The notes under the pieces: model-generated
Told to the model about the DNA's origin: nothing
Database searches by the model: none
The model's input: the letters and a program-made list of their open reading frames with translations, nothing else
Program-made: the position numbers and the translations under genes
Part shown: in pieces, positions 42,626-51,000 of the stretch
Layout of the letters: the number at the start of each line of letters is the position of its first letter
Numbering within the stretch: position 1 is the stretch's first letter
From: an uncultured Candidatus Binatia bacterium
GTDB lineage: Bacteria; Desulfobacterota; Binatia; Bin18
Assembly (NCBI GenBank): GCA_958296235.1
Contig: OY282457.1
Span: forward strand, 1,550,501 to 1,614,500
DNA length: 64,000 nucleotides
Direction of reading: 5' to 3'

Positions 42626-44365
42626 ATGATCGACCGTATTACCGCCCTGGTAATCAAAGATTCTTTAGAGGCCATCTCTGAAGAAATGAGCAAAACGGTT
42701 GAGCGGACAGCCGTGCACCCGCTGTTTAACGAGGTGCACGACTACTCGACCGGGGTGTTCTTTTATGATGGCAGCGATGTGCGCCTGGTCGCCCGAGCCA
42801 CGGCGATTCCCGTCCATATCTTCGCCTCCATCCTGTCGGTTGAAGCCCTGATGGAGTCGTTTCAGGACGACCTGCACGAGGGCGATATCGTCATGCTGAA
42901 CGACCCGTATTACGGCGGCACGCATCACGCCGACTGGACCGTCATGAAACCCGTCTTCTTTGACGGCAAGCCGGTGCTGTTTCCCTCGGTCCGCGCTCAC
43001 ATGGCCGATTTTGGCGGGCCGGTGGCGGGCGGCTATAACCCCGAAGCCAAAGATATCTGGCAGGAAGCCCTGCGTATTCCGCCGATCAAACTCTTTGAGA
43101 AGGGCGTCCTGCGCCAGGATGTACTCGACTGGATCCTGGCCAACTCTCGCATTCCCAATGTGTTGCGGGGCGATCTGGCCGCCATGTTCGGGGCGTGCAA
43201 TCTGGCCGAGCAGCGTGTCCATGCCTTGTTCGCCAAGTATGGGGGGGATGTGGTCAATGAAAGTATCGAATACACGCTCGACTATGCGGAAAAACGCTTT
43301 CGGGCCGAGGTCGCCAAGTGGCCGGACGGAGAATACCGGGGCAAGGCGACTTTGGACCACGACAGTCTGGGCAACTATGATGTCGAAGTGCAAACAACTG
43401 TCACCATCAAGGGCTCTGACCTGAGCGTTGACCTGAGCGGCTCAAGCCCGGAAACGCCCGGCTTTGTGAATAGTCCGTTTGGCAATACGGCCTCGTGGGT
43501 CTATACCGCCCTGTGTTCGGTGCTGCCCGAAGACATCCCGATCAACTCCGGCGTGTTTCGAGCTGTGACCATCACCGCGCCGGAAGGCACGGTCGTGAAC
43601 CCGCTCCCGCCCGCCCCGTGCATGTTCAGCACAGTCGTCATTGGCGGAGATGTCGGCACGGCCACCATGCAGGCATTAGAGCAGGCCATTCCCGACAAAG
43701 TCGGCTCGGTGTCGCTCAACTACTGTCTATGCACCACCTACGGGCATGACTCGCGGTACGGCGAAATGTTTGTGACCATTGAGTACGGGAATACGCTCGT
43801 GGCGGCGGGCGGGACCCAGGGTCAGGATGGCTGGGGCGGCTGGCCGGCCCCCATGTGCGGACTGATTTACTCCACTGTTGAGATGAGTGAGATTCAATTC
43901 CCCTTTTTCTACCATCAGTATGAATACGTTGGGGATACGGCCGCCCCAGGCCAGTGGCGCGGGGTGCCCGGTTTTGCCATGAAGCGGGAAAGTGTCCGGG
44001 ACACGTCCATGATCAACGTGGCGCTGACAGGCGTGCGCCACTCCTCGCCCGGCTTTGCCGGTGGAAAGAACGGGGCGAGCAGTCGCTATGTCCTGAACTG
44101 GGGCACGGAGCATGAGGAAGAAGTCCTGGAGTCAGCCGCGAATCGCCCCTCGCCGCCGGGCTCGATTATCGCCACCTTCAAGGGCGGCGGGGGCGGCTGG
44201 GGCAACCCCTTTGCCCGCGACCCGCAAAAAGTTCTCAATGACGTGCTGGATGAATTTATCACCCTGGACAGCGCCGAGCGTGACTACGGCGTCGTGATCC
44301 AGCCCGACAGCATGACCATCGATACCGACGAAACCCTGCGCCGCCGGGCACTCGCCGCAAAGTAA
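42626..44365 (+). CDS. Hydantoinase B / oxoprolinase family (HyuB), full length
   Basis: The 579-residue protein has the complete HyuB layout: IVMLNDPYYGGTHHADWTVM and AHMADFGGPVAGGYNPEAKD near the N-terminus, VDLSGSSPETPGFVNSPFGN in the middle and the glycine-rich C-terminal segment IIATFKGGGGGWGNPFARDP typical of acetophenone carboxylase and hydantoinase B subunits. ATG 42626 follows AAGGAG. It would be the catalytic partner of HyuA (39303-41378) and form an alpha-beta complex. In ATP-dependent hydantoinases the pair opens cyclic imides; in related carboxylases it carboxylates ketones. Confidence 0.93.
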   Translation: MIDRITALVIKDSLEAISEEMSKTVERTAVHPLFNEVHDYSTGVFFYDGSDVRLVARATAIPVHIFASILSVEALMESFQDDLHEGDIVMLNDPYYGGTHHADWTVMKPVFFDGKPVLFPSVRAHMADFGGPVAGGYNPEAKDIWQEALRIPPIKLFEKGVLRQDVLDWILANSRIPNVLRGDLAAMFGACNLAEQRVHALFAKYGGDVVNESIEYTLDYAEKRFRAEVAKWPDGEYRGKATLDHDSLGNYDVEVQTTVTIKGSDLSVDLSGSSPETPGFVNSPFGNTASWVYTALCSVLPEDIPINSGVFRAVTITAPEGTVVNPLPPAPCMFSTVVIGGDVGTATMQALEQAIPDKVGSVSLNYCLCTTYGHDSRYGEMFVTIEYGNTLVAAGGTQGQDGWGGWPAPMCGLIYSTVEMSEIQFPFFYHQYEYVGDTAAPGQWRGVPGFAMKRESVRDTSMINVALTGVRHSSPGFAGGKNGASSRYVLNWGTEHEEEVLESAANRPSPPGSIIATFKGGGGGWGNPFARDPQKVLNDVLDEFITLDSAERDYGVVIQPDSMTIDTDETLRRRALAAK

Positions 44366-44453
44366 GAAAAAATAAACAGCGCAATAAAAGCAGGATACAG
44401 TAGACCTTCTTTCCGAGGCTCAGCAAATTCGTTATCTCAGAAAACAAGCGGGA

Positions 44454-44660
44454 TTGACCCAGACCGCGCTCGCAAAAAAGGCAGGCATGGCCCGCCCGAA
44501 CCTGACCCGTCTCGAAGCCGGTCGCTGTCGTCCTGCCTTAGAAACGCTTGAGCGGGTCGCCGCCGCTCTGGGCCAGCCGGTGAGCCGGCTTGTTTCCGCT
44601 CATGGAACTTCGCAGAAAGAAAGACAGAAGAAGGCGCCTCGGAGAACCAGAGCGGCATAG
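44454..44660 (+). CDS. XRE-family HTH regulator with no canonical start (possible remnant)
   Basis: The translated stretch MTQTALAKKAGMARPNLTRL begins inside a Cro/C1-type HTH and continues to EAGRCRPALETLERVAAALGQ, then a basic tail. The sequence upstream in the same frame (44403-44453) reads DLLSEAQQIRYLRKQAGL, which completes the normal first helix, but no ATG, GTG or TTG occurs between the stop at 44385-44387 and TTG 44454. The gene therefore either starts at an unusual codon (ATT at 44427), uses TTG inside the domain, or has lost its start by frameshift. It lies between HyuB and a VOC gene and may once have regulated them. Confidence 0.6.
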   Translation: MTQTALAKKAGMARPNLTRLEAGRCRPALETLERVAAALGQPVSRLVSAHGTSQKERQKKAPRRTRAA

Positions 44661-44669
44661 GGGGGAATC

Positions 44670-45146
44670 ATGACCGACCTCAACGCCTGTCAAACGCGTC
44701 GAGAAGCGCTCAGGCAAAAATATCTCACAGATGATAGACCAGCAGCGCCGCCGCAATATACCGGCGGAGTTGACCATCTGGCGCTGATCAGCCTGGACCT
44801 TGAGAAGACGATTCAGTTCTATACTGAGGTCATCGGCATGCGACTGACCAGGATCGTAACGAATCGTGACGAGCCAACATCCACCCATATCTTTCTGGAC
44901 ATGGGTGGCGGGAACCAGCTCGCATTCTTTGATTTTCCGCAGAAAAACACCGAGCCAACCATCCGGGGCGTGGGCAGCATGCATCATGTTGCGCTCAAGG
45001 CCACGGCCGAGCAGTTCCAGGCATTATTAGCCAACCTGGATGAAAAGCGCCTGCCCTACTCTCTGCACGGTTCCCGCGAGAAAGGCTCGGTGTATATGCG
45101 CGACCCGGATAATATCCAGGTCGAAGTCACGACGGGGTATGGATGA
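44670..45146 (+). CDS. VOC family protein (glyoxalase/dioxygenase-like)
   Basis: The 158-residue protein has a 30-residue N-terminal arm and one VOC domain: VDHLALISLDLEKTIQFYTE opens the first half, MHHVALKATAEQFQALLANL opens the second, and YMRDPDNIQVEVTTGYG closes with the terminal metal-ligand Glu. The His of each half is present. It begins 9 bp after the HTH gene. A role in ring cleavage or isomerisation within the neighbouring catabolic genes is possible but unproven. Confidence 0.85.
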   Translation: MTDLNACQTRREALRQKYLTDDRPAAPPQYTGGVDHLALISLDLEKTIQFYTEVIGMRLTRIVTNRDEPTSTHIFLDMGGGNQLAFFDFPQKNTEPTIRGVGSMHHVALKATAEQFQALLANLDEKRLPYSLHGSREKGSVYMRDPDNIQVEVTTGYG

Positions 45147-45400
45147 TACCCCCCAGACGTGTGCTGCCCATTGTGTCGCCGGCCCCCAGGCGGTCCGTCG
45201 GCCCCCTCACCCGGCCCTTCGACCGGCTCAGGACAGGCCTCCAGGGGAGAGGGAAAGACAAGGGAAAGACAAGAGGCCCGACAGAAGAATCTCCCACGCC
45301 TCTCCCATTGTGCAAGAGAACTGTGCTAGGACCAAAGAAATCCACGCTGGCGCTGTGCGCCATCCCCTTCACCGGGGAATAGGATAAGGAGGGATTGAGT
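45147..45400. other. Intergenic region carrying a dispersed repeat
   Basis: No gene is seen. The centre holds a C-rich/G-rich inverted structure: CCCCTCACCCGGCCC on the left and GGGGAGAGGGAAAG on the right, around the repeat at 45213-45237. Confidence 0.5.
45213..45237 (+). repeat. Dispersed CCTTCGAC...CTCAGGACAGG repeat, intergenic copy 3
   Basis: GGCCCTTCGACCGGCTCAGG followed by ACAGG is the same element as the two in-frame copies in the isoaspartyl peptidase, here one base shorter in the centre and lying between genes. Confidence 0.75.
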
Positions 45401-45862
45401 ATGCTCGGAGCTGTTGCGCACGTTGGTATTACGGTTCGGGATATGGATCGGGCCGTCGAGTTTTATCGGGATATGCTGGGGCTCAAGGTCATTGGTGATG
45501 TGACCATTCAGGGGGAAGAGGCCAGCACGGTCACTCAGGTGCCGCATACAAAGCTGCGCGCCGTCTACCTGCGTTACGAAGACGACCCCAAAGGTCCACC
45601 GATCGAACTCCTGCACTTTATTGAGCCCGGCGACACGGGCAAACCGTATCCAGGATTGGCCAACCCCGGCATTACAGAGGTTGCGTTTTGGGTCAAAGAC
45701 ATTGAAAAGACCTACCAGGACCTGAGCGCCAAGGGCGTTGAGTTTTATTCGCCGCCACAGATGTTCGATCTGGAGGGGGAAGGCTACGGGAAGGTCAAGG
45801 CCGTCTATTTTCGCGATCCGGACGGCACGACCTTGGAGTTAATGCAGGACTGCTCAGGTTGA
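45401..45862 (+). CDS. VOC family protein
   Basis: The 153-residue protein has a two-module VOC fold: VAHVGITVRDMDRAVEFYRDM, PIELLHFIEPGDTGKPY, then ITEVAFWVKDIEKTYQDLSA and VYFRDPDGTTLELMQD. The expected metal ligands are present as His in AHVGI, Glu in IELLHF and Glu in TLELMQ; the third-position His is Glu here (ITEVAF). It resembles methylmalonyl-CoA-epimerase/glyoxalase-like members. AAGGAGGG at 45386-45393 precedes ATG 45401. It is convergent with the PrpF gene. Confidence 0.85.
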   Translation: MLGAVAHVGITVRDMDRAVEFYRDMLGLKVIGDVTIQGEEASTVTQVPHTKLRAVYLRYEDDPKGPPIELLHFIEPGDTGKPYPGLANPGITEVAFWVKDIEKTYQDLSAKGVEFYSPPQMFDLEGEGYGKVKAVYFRDPDGTTLELMQDCSG

Positions 45863-45889
45863 CCAGCTGGTCTTGGCAAAGCCGACTGG

Positions 45890-45912
45890 GGGGCGGCGTT
45901 GGCCGTCGCCCC
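45890..45912. terminator. Hairpin between convergent VOC and prpF-like genes
   Basis: GGGGCGGC and GTCGCCCC can pair (one G-U) around a short loop at 45890-45912, directly at the ends of two convergent genes. There is no clear U-tract, so it may act only as an RNA-end stabiliser. Confidence 0.4.
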
Positions 45913-47105
45913 TACACTTCTCCGCTCTCTATTCCCTCAAACCAGACGGCGCTCTCCAGATATTTCTGTGGCACCAGAATCGCCCCTTCCATAATACGCC
46001 GCGCCGTCCGCTTCGTTGTCACCCGCTCGGCGTACCACTCCCCGCCCCGGCGTGAGACCGTTGCCCCGACCGCCATGACGCCGGCGGGATGCCCGATTCG
46101 GATGTCGTGTGTGGCCGTCCGCCGGGCCACTGCGTGCACGACCGTGCCTTCAACCTGAGCGGCAAGAGCGGTACACATCGCGACCGTTCCCGGAAAGGTG
46201 CGATGCGTGTTCCGCATGGAAATCGCGCGGGCCACCAGGTCCAGACTTTCCGCCTCCAGCCTTTTCCCACTACTTGCGGTATACGCTGCTGCTGGGGCGA
46301 CCAGCACGACCTTGGGCGTATGTTGAAACTTCTCGTGAGCCTCCTCAAGACTCGGGGTGAGGCCAAGCAGAATAGCCGATTTGCACCGAATCTCTTCTAA
46401 GGTCTGCTGCAAGGCCGGCGCTGCATCGAGTGTGGGCGCGAGCTGCGTGGCGTCGGCCCCCAGTTCGCCGGCGCGAACGAAGACGGTCGGAATCGTGGCG
46501 TCCACAACCGAGATCGTCACAATACGTGAGTCCGCCAGCTCGCACCGCTGGCGGGGCAGGCCGGTGGGCAACAACCCTCCGCCGAGCGAGCCGCCAGGGT
46601 CCGGGTATTCCAGGGTGATACACGCCCCTGGAGCAGGTACGCCATCAATACGATACGCGCCTTCAACCGCAGCCTGGCCGGCGCAGACCGGGACACGGGC
46701 GATATAGCGTTTCCCCGTATTCGTCGAGAACACCCGGACGGTGGTCACTGGCTCTAGCGCAGGAACAATACCCTCATCAATGGCAAACGGACCGACCGCC
46801 GCCGACATATTGCCGCAGGTCCCGCTCCAGTCGATGTGTGGCGTCCGCACGTCAACCTGGCCAAAGGTAAAGGTGACGTCGCTGTCCGACTGCGGACTGC
46901 GGCCCACAATCACGACTTTGCTGAGAGAAGAAATCCCACCGCCGAGGCCGTCTATCTGACGCCCGTGGACATCGGGGCTGCCCAGGGCCGCCAGGATGAT
47001 GCGTTCACGCACCGGCAGCGAATAGGGAGCCAGTACATCTTCTCGGAAGCAGACCGCCCGGCTGGTCCCGCCCCGCATAAAAACCGCCGGTATTTTCGTT
47101 TGCAT
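45912..47105 (-). CDS. PrpF family isomerase
   Basis: The 397-residue protein is of the PrpF family (diaminopimelate-epimerase-like fold), whose members isomerise unsaturated tricarboxylates: PrpF in the methylcitrate cycle and 4-oxalomesaconate tautomerase (GalD-type). Signatures are KIPAVFMRGGTSRAVCFRE, GLGGGISSLSKVVIVGRS, DWSGTCGNMSAAVGPFA and, near the end, AVARRTATHDIRIGHPAGVM. The SGTCGN Cys is the usual active-site cysteine region. It is last in a five-gene minus-strand operon, 6 bp after a Tat-exported LLM gene. The substrate is probably an unsaturated di- or tricarboxylate. Confidence 0.9.
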   Translation of the reverse strand: MQTKIPAVFMRGGTSRAVCFREDVLAPYSLPVRERIILAALGSPDVHGRQIDGLGGGISSLSKVVIVGRSPQSDSDVTFTFGQVDVRTPHIDWSGTCGNMSAAVGPFAIDEGIVPALEPVTTVRVFSTNTGKRYIARVPVCAGQAAVEGAYRIDGVPAPGACITLEYPDPGGSLGGGLLPTGLPRQRCELADSRIVTISVVDATIPTVFVRAGELGADATQLAPTLDAAPALQQTLEEIRCKSAILLGLTPSLEEAHEKFQHTPKVVLVAPAAAYTASSGKRLEAESLDLVARAISMRNTHRTFPGTVAMCTALAAQVEGTVVHAVARRTATHDIRIGHPAGVMAVGATVSRRGGEWYAERVTTKRTARRIMEGAILVPQKYLESAVWFEGIESGEV

Positions 47106-47111
47106 ACGCTC

Positions 47112-48089
47112 CTACGCCGGCCGGAATGCCGGCATGACTTCTTTGGCAAAGCGACGGAAGGACGCCATATCGTAGTCGGGATACATCGACACAATGAAAT
47201 ACTGCACGCCAGCGTCCGCATACGCCTGGACCGCGGCTCTGATAGCGTCAGGCGACTGTTTGAGCTGCTCAGCATTGAGCGATGTCGACTTCTGTATCTC
47301 GGCGGGGTCGCGTCCGACCTCTTTGCAGATAGCGTCAAATTTTACCGCGATCTTTTTGGCCGCTGCGGCCCCTCCCTGACGCACAAAGAAATGCCAGATG
47401 TCGGCATGGCGAGCGACCAGCGGCTGGACGACCTTGGGTCCCATTCCACCAATCAAAATCGGCGGATAGGGTTTCTGGAGCGGCTTGGGCTCGAACGGGG
47501 CATCTTTGACCTGATAGTATTTGCCCGCATACGTTGTCTTTTCCTGGGTGAACAGCATTTTGATGAGTTCGACCGATTCGACGAGCCGGCGCGCCCGCCC
47601 GCCCGGCGTGTAAAACGGGATTCCAAACGCCTCGTGTTCCAGCTTAAACCAGCCGGCGCCCATCCCCAGAATCAGGCGTCCGCCACTCACATGATCGACC
47701 GTTGCCGCCATTTTGGCGAGCAATGCCGGATTACGATACGTGTTGCCAGTGACGAGCAGGCCGGTTTTCAACCGCTTCGTCTGAGCGGCAAGCGCGGCGA
47801 GCAAGGTCCAGCCTTCCAAACACGGGCCGGCTGGATCGGAAAAGATCGGCAGAAAGTGATCAAAACCAAAAGCGCTGTCATAGCCAAGTTCATCAGCTTC
47901 CAGCCAGACGTCTTGCACTTGACTGTAGGGTACATGCTGCGGCGGGGTTTGCACTCCGAACCGGAGCCGACCGCTCGCTTGTGCCGCGGCGGGGCGCGGC
48001 TGAGTAAAATTGCCGGCTAATGCGGCTGCGGTCACTACTGCGCTGGTACTCTTGAGAAAGGTCCGACGCGATATCTGCTCTTTCGCCAT
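47112..48089 (-). CDS. LLM-class flavin/F420-dependent oxidoreductase with Tat signal (4)
   Basis: The 325-residue protein starts with a twin-arginine leader: ISRRTFLKSTSAVVTAAALA then FTQPRPAAAQA, with a likely cleavage after AQA. The mature part is a luciferase-like TIM barrel: RFGVQTPPQHVPYSQVQDVW, GYDSAFGFDHFLPIFSD, RLKTGLLVTGNTYRNPALLA and RLILGMGAGWFKLEHEAFGI. It would be exported folded with its flavin or F420 bound. ATG 48089 is the start with AGGACACC upstream. It stands between another LLM gene (43 bp before) and the prpF-like gene (6 bp after). Confidence 0.88.
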   Translation of the reverse strand: MAKEQISRRTFLKSTSAVVTAAALAGNFTQPRPAAAQASGRLRFGVQTPPQHVPYSQVQDVWLEADELGYDSAFGFDHFLPIFSDPAGPCLEGWTLLAALAAQTKRLKTGLLVTGNTYRNPALLAKMAATVDHVSGGRLILGMGAGWFKLEHEAFGIPFYTPGGRARRLVESVELIKMLFTQEKTTYAGKYYQVKDAPFEPKPLQKPYPPILIGGMGPKVVQPLVARHADIWHFFVRQGGAAAAKKIAVKFDAICKEVGRDPAEIQKSTSLNAEQLKQSPDAIRAAVQAYADAGVQYFIVSMYPDYDMASFRRFAKEVMPAFRPA

Positions 48090-48132
48090 ACGGTGTCCTC
48101 CACTTGGTATCACGACTGCGTTGAGCCGTCCG

Positions 48133-49020
48133 TCACAGTTTGGCCATCACCTCGTTGGCAAAGGCCTCCATCTGCGGGTACAGGTCGGTCTGAAATTTCC
48201 GGCGCGGCACCCAGCCTGGGGCAAACACGAACAGGCGGTGTACCCCGGCGTCTTCAAACTGTTTCACCGTATCCAGCGTCGGCTGAACGCCGGGCTCAAG
48301 CCCCACCGTAATTTCAAATTGAGAGAAATCCCGCCCGGCCTGCCGGGTCAATTCTCTGAGTTGGCTCACATACGGTTCGACGCTCTTGGGCGTATAGCGA
48401 ATTCCGCACCAGCCGTCGGCCAATTCAGCCGCGCGCTTGAGGGCGGCCCTGCTCTCTCCTCCAAAAACGAGCGGCGGGCAAGGGTCCTGGACGGGCTTGG
48501 GATTAAATCCGACCGGCTTGAAATCGTGAAATTTCCCTGAAAACCGCGGAGTCTCTTCAGTCCACAAGGCTCGCATGACTTTGACTGCCTCGCGCGTCCG
48601 CGCGGCCCGGTCACGAAACGGCATGCCCACCGCCTCAAACTCTTCTTCGCACCAGCCCACGCCAATGCCAAAAATTACCCGGCCCTGCGACAAGACGTCC
48701 AGGCTCGCCACCGCTTTAGCCACCGCCAGCGTATTGCGGAGTGGGAGCACAAAGACGCCGGTTCCAAGCTTAATCGTTGTGGTATGCGCCGCCACAAAGG
48801 ACAGGGCCACAAACGGGTCGTGCAAATTGACTCCCGGCCCACCGGGAAATTTGCCGTCCGCAGAACCCGGATAGCGGGCTTGCATGTCAACCGGCACAGC
48901 CAAATGTTCGGGAATCCAGACAGATTCATAGCCGAGGGTTTCTGCCTGTTGAGCCACTTGGGTCAAGGGCTCGGGGCGCACGGTTGACCCGCTGCCAACG
49001 CCGACTAATGCGAATTTCAT
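48133..49020 (-). CDS. LLM-class F420-dependent oxidoreductase (5), TIGR03619-like
   Basis: The 295-residue protein has the LLM barrel without a signal peptide. It begins KFALVGVGSGSTVRPEPLTQ, with YESVWIPEHLAVPVDMQARY and IKLGTGVFVLPLRNTLAVAK, RVIFGIGVGWCEEEFEAVGM and PLVFGGESRAALKRAAELAD, which fits the TIGR03619 F420-dependent subgroup. It is followed by the Tat-type LLM and PrpF genes and preceded by upp and an M20 deacylase. ATG 49020 has GAAAGGAAGAAT upstream. The reaction is unknown. Confidence 0.88.
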   Translation of the reverse strand: MKFALVGVGSGSTVRPEPLTQVAQQAETLGYESVWIPEHLAVPVDMQARYPGSADGKFPGGPGVNLHDPFVALSFVAAHTTTIKLGTGVFVLPLRNTLAVAKAVASLDVLSQGRVIFGIGVGWCEEEFEAVGMPFRDRAARTREAVKVMRALWTEETPRFSGKFHDFKPVGFNPKPVQDPCPPLVFGGESRAALKRAAELADGWCGIRYTPKSVEPYVSQLRELTRQAGRDFSQFEITVGLEPGVQPTLDTVKQFEDAGVHRLFVFAPGWVPRRKFQTDLYPQMEAFANEVMAKL

Positions 49021-49059
49021 GTATTCTTCCTTTCTCCTGGCGTCACGCCCGGTCTGACT

Positions 49060-49698
49060 TCAGCCGCCATGCGGCGTCCCGAAAATCCGATCACCCGCAT
49101 CGCCAAGGCCGGGGACGATATAGCCAATGTCGTTGAGGCGGTCATCAACGGCTGCCGTATACACGTCAACGTCCGGGTGGGTGGCCGCCAGGCGCGTCAG
49201 CCCTTCCGGGACAGCGACCAGACAGATTGCCCGTATAGACCGGCAGCCGGCTTTTTTTAATATATCAACTGTCGCGCGGCAGGTGCCGCCGGTTCCCAAC
49301 ATCGGATCAATAATAAGCGCGGTCCGCTCACGCAGGCGGTCAACCAGCTTTTCAAAATAGGGTACGGGCTCCAAAGTTTTTTCATTCCGATACATCCCAA
49401 CAAGACTCACTTCGATGTGGGGGATAATCTGAAGCACACCGGGCAAGAGGCCCAGGCCGGCCCGTAAAATTGGGACAGCCGTCAACAGGTCCACTCTCAG
49501 ATGATCCACCTCGACCGCGCCGGCCCAGCCCTGGATCATTTTCCTCTCAGTCGCAACATCCCGCAGCGCTTCATATGCGAGCAGCGCCGCGATTTCTGCG
49601 CTCAGCTCACGAAAGAGCTTGGGCCCGGTTTCGGCCTGTCGCAGCAAACCTATTTTATGCCGAACCAAAGGGTGGCGTATCTCGTGCACCGGCATCAT
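49060..49698 (-). CDS. upp: Uracil phosphoribosyltransferase
   Basis: The 212-residue enzyme joins uracil and PRPP to give UMP. Visible are [34 protein letters not shown], the PRPP-binding loop [20 protein letters not shown] and the uracil-binding end [16 protein letters not shown]. All are standard for bacterial Upp. Two adjacent ATGs (49698 and 49695) follow AGGAG; the second has the better spacing. Its start is 6 bp from the stop of an M20 deacylase gene. Its place in a catabolic operon, rather than near uraA or pyr genes, is notable. Confidence 0.97.
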   Translation of the reverse strand: MMPVHEIRHPLVRHKIGLLRQAETGPKLFRELSAEIAALLAYEALRDVATERKMIQGWAGAVEVDHLRVDLLTAVPILRAGLGLLPGVLQIIPHIEVSLVGMYRNEKTLEPVPYFEKLVDRLRERTALIIDPMLGTGGTCRATVDILKKAGCRSIRAICLVAVPEGLTRLAATHPDVDVYTAAVDDRLNDIGYIVPGLGDAGDRIFGTPHGG

Positions 49699-49704
49699 TC
49701 GCTC

Positions 49705-50898
49705 CTAGGACCGCTCAGCCATACAGAGTTTTTCAATGACAGACAGAATACGGCCGGTCCCGTTCTCGAAGGTCTCTCGCCGTATACTCTCATTGGGCTG
49801 GTGGGCCTGGTCAAGGTCGCCAGGCCCACAGATCAGAGACACGATCCCGCCGGAGGCAAACTGACAGCCGTCGGTCGCAAACGGCGCCCCGCCGCTGGTC
49901 TGTTGGCCGGCCACCTCAAACAATGCGCCTTCGAGGGGGGTTTCCCGAGGCGAAAACAGCTGCGGCACCACGAGCGGCTTCGAGAACTCGACACTGGCCT
50001 GATGTGAGGAGCCGCTGAAGTCAAGCAGGTCAAGGGCCCGGACCCGACGGGCAATCTCGTGCAGGCAATCAAGCGGGTCGGCTTTGGGCAGGGGCCGGTA
50101 GCTGACCTGAATCGTGCATTGCTCGGCAATCATATTGCCCGCCGTCCCGCCGCGCACCAGTCCGAAGTTCAGCGTCGGATAGGGTGAGTCCGGGAACAGC
50201 TCGGCAAATTCGGCAGACGGGGCGGCGCGCAGTTCGGCCTGATACTGGCCAATTGCGTTGATGACCTTGCCGGCAACCGCAATCGCGTTCACTCCGGTCT
50301 CGGGTGTACTGCTGTGGCCGCCCAGGCCGCGGACGCTAATCGAGAAAACCGCCACCCCCTTATGGGTATGAAAAACCTTGTAGGAGGTTGGCTCACCGAT
50401 CCAGGCCAGGTGGGGCTGAGGGATATCACCCAACAGGTCGGACAGCTCGGGCACGAGGCGTGCCGCTCCCAGACAGCCCACTTCCTCATCTGCGGTAAAC
50501 AAAAAGACGACTGGGCGTGTGAGCCGCTTGAGGTCAAGGGCCGCCGCGGCATCCACACACTGCGCCAAAAAAATTTTCATATCCGAGGCGCCGCGCCCGT
50601 AGACACGATCATCTTCCACGCCAAGGGCCAGCGGATCGCGCGTCCAGCCGGGCTGGTCGAGAAACGGGACCGTATCCACATGGCCGGAGAGAATCAGGCC
50701 GTCCGGCTCGGGCGGACCGGCAAACGCAATCAGATTGGCTTTGGGCACCCCGGCGACTTCGGTTTGCTGCAAGGCAACCTGAAAGCCATGCTCCTCCAAA
50801 TGATTGCCGAGGTAGGCCATAGCTTCGACATTGCTCTTTTGACTCACGGTGTCATAGCCAACCAAACGGCCGGCAAGTTCTTGCAGATAGTCACTCAT
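49705..50898 (-). CDS. M20 family deacylase (acetylornithine deacetylase ArgE-like)
   Basis: The 397-residue two-zinc hydrolase is of the ArgE type: DGLILSGHVDTVPFLDQPGW, VYGRGASDMKIFLAQCVDAA, VVFLFTADEEVGCLGAARLV and, in the lid domain, SVRGLGGHSSTPETGVNAIA. The metal and catalytic residues are all in place. ArgE removes acetyl groups from acetylornithine, and relatives act on N-carbamoyl or other N-acyl amino acids. The start is ATG 50898 with GAAGGGG upstream. It is first in the operon with upp, two LLM genes and PrpF, and diverges from pdxJ. A true arginine-pathway role is doubtful given that context. Confidence 0.9.
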   Translation of the reverse strand: MSDYLQELAGRLVGYDTVSQKSNVEAMAYLGNHLEEHGFQVALQQTEVAGVPKANLIAFAGPPEPDGLILSGHVDTVPFLDQPGWTRDPLALGVEDDRVYGRGASDMKIFLAQCVDAAAALDLKRLTRPVVFLFTADEEVGCLGAARLVPELSDLLGDIPQPHLAWIGEPTSYKVFHTHKGVAVFSISVRGLGGHSSTPETGVNAIAVAGKVINAIGQYQAELRAAPSAEFAELFPDSPYPTLNFGLVRGGTAGNMIAEQCTIQVSYRPLPKADPLDCLHEIARRVRALDLLDFSGSSHQASVEFSKPLVVPQLFSPRETPLEGALFEVAGQQTSGGAPFATDGCQFASGGIVSLICGPGDLDQAHQPNESIRRETFENGTGRILSVIEKLCMAERS

Positions 50899-51000
50899 AG
50901 CGTTATGACCCCTTCCAGTTTGATACGGGAAACATAATACTAGAAAAATCGAGACGAGCCGTACAGCCCTGTGAATTGAGTAACAACAATCGGAACCGCC

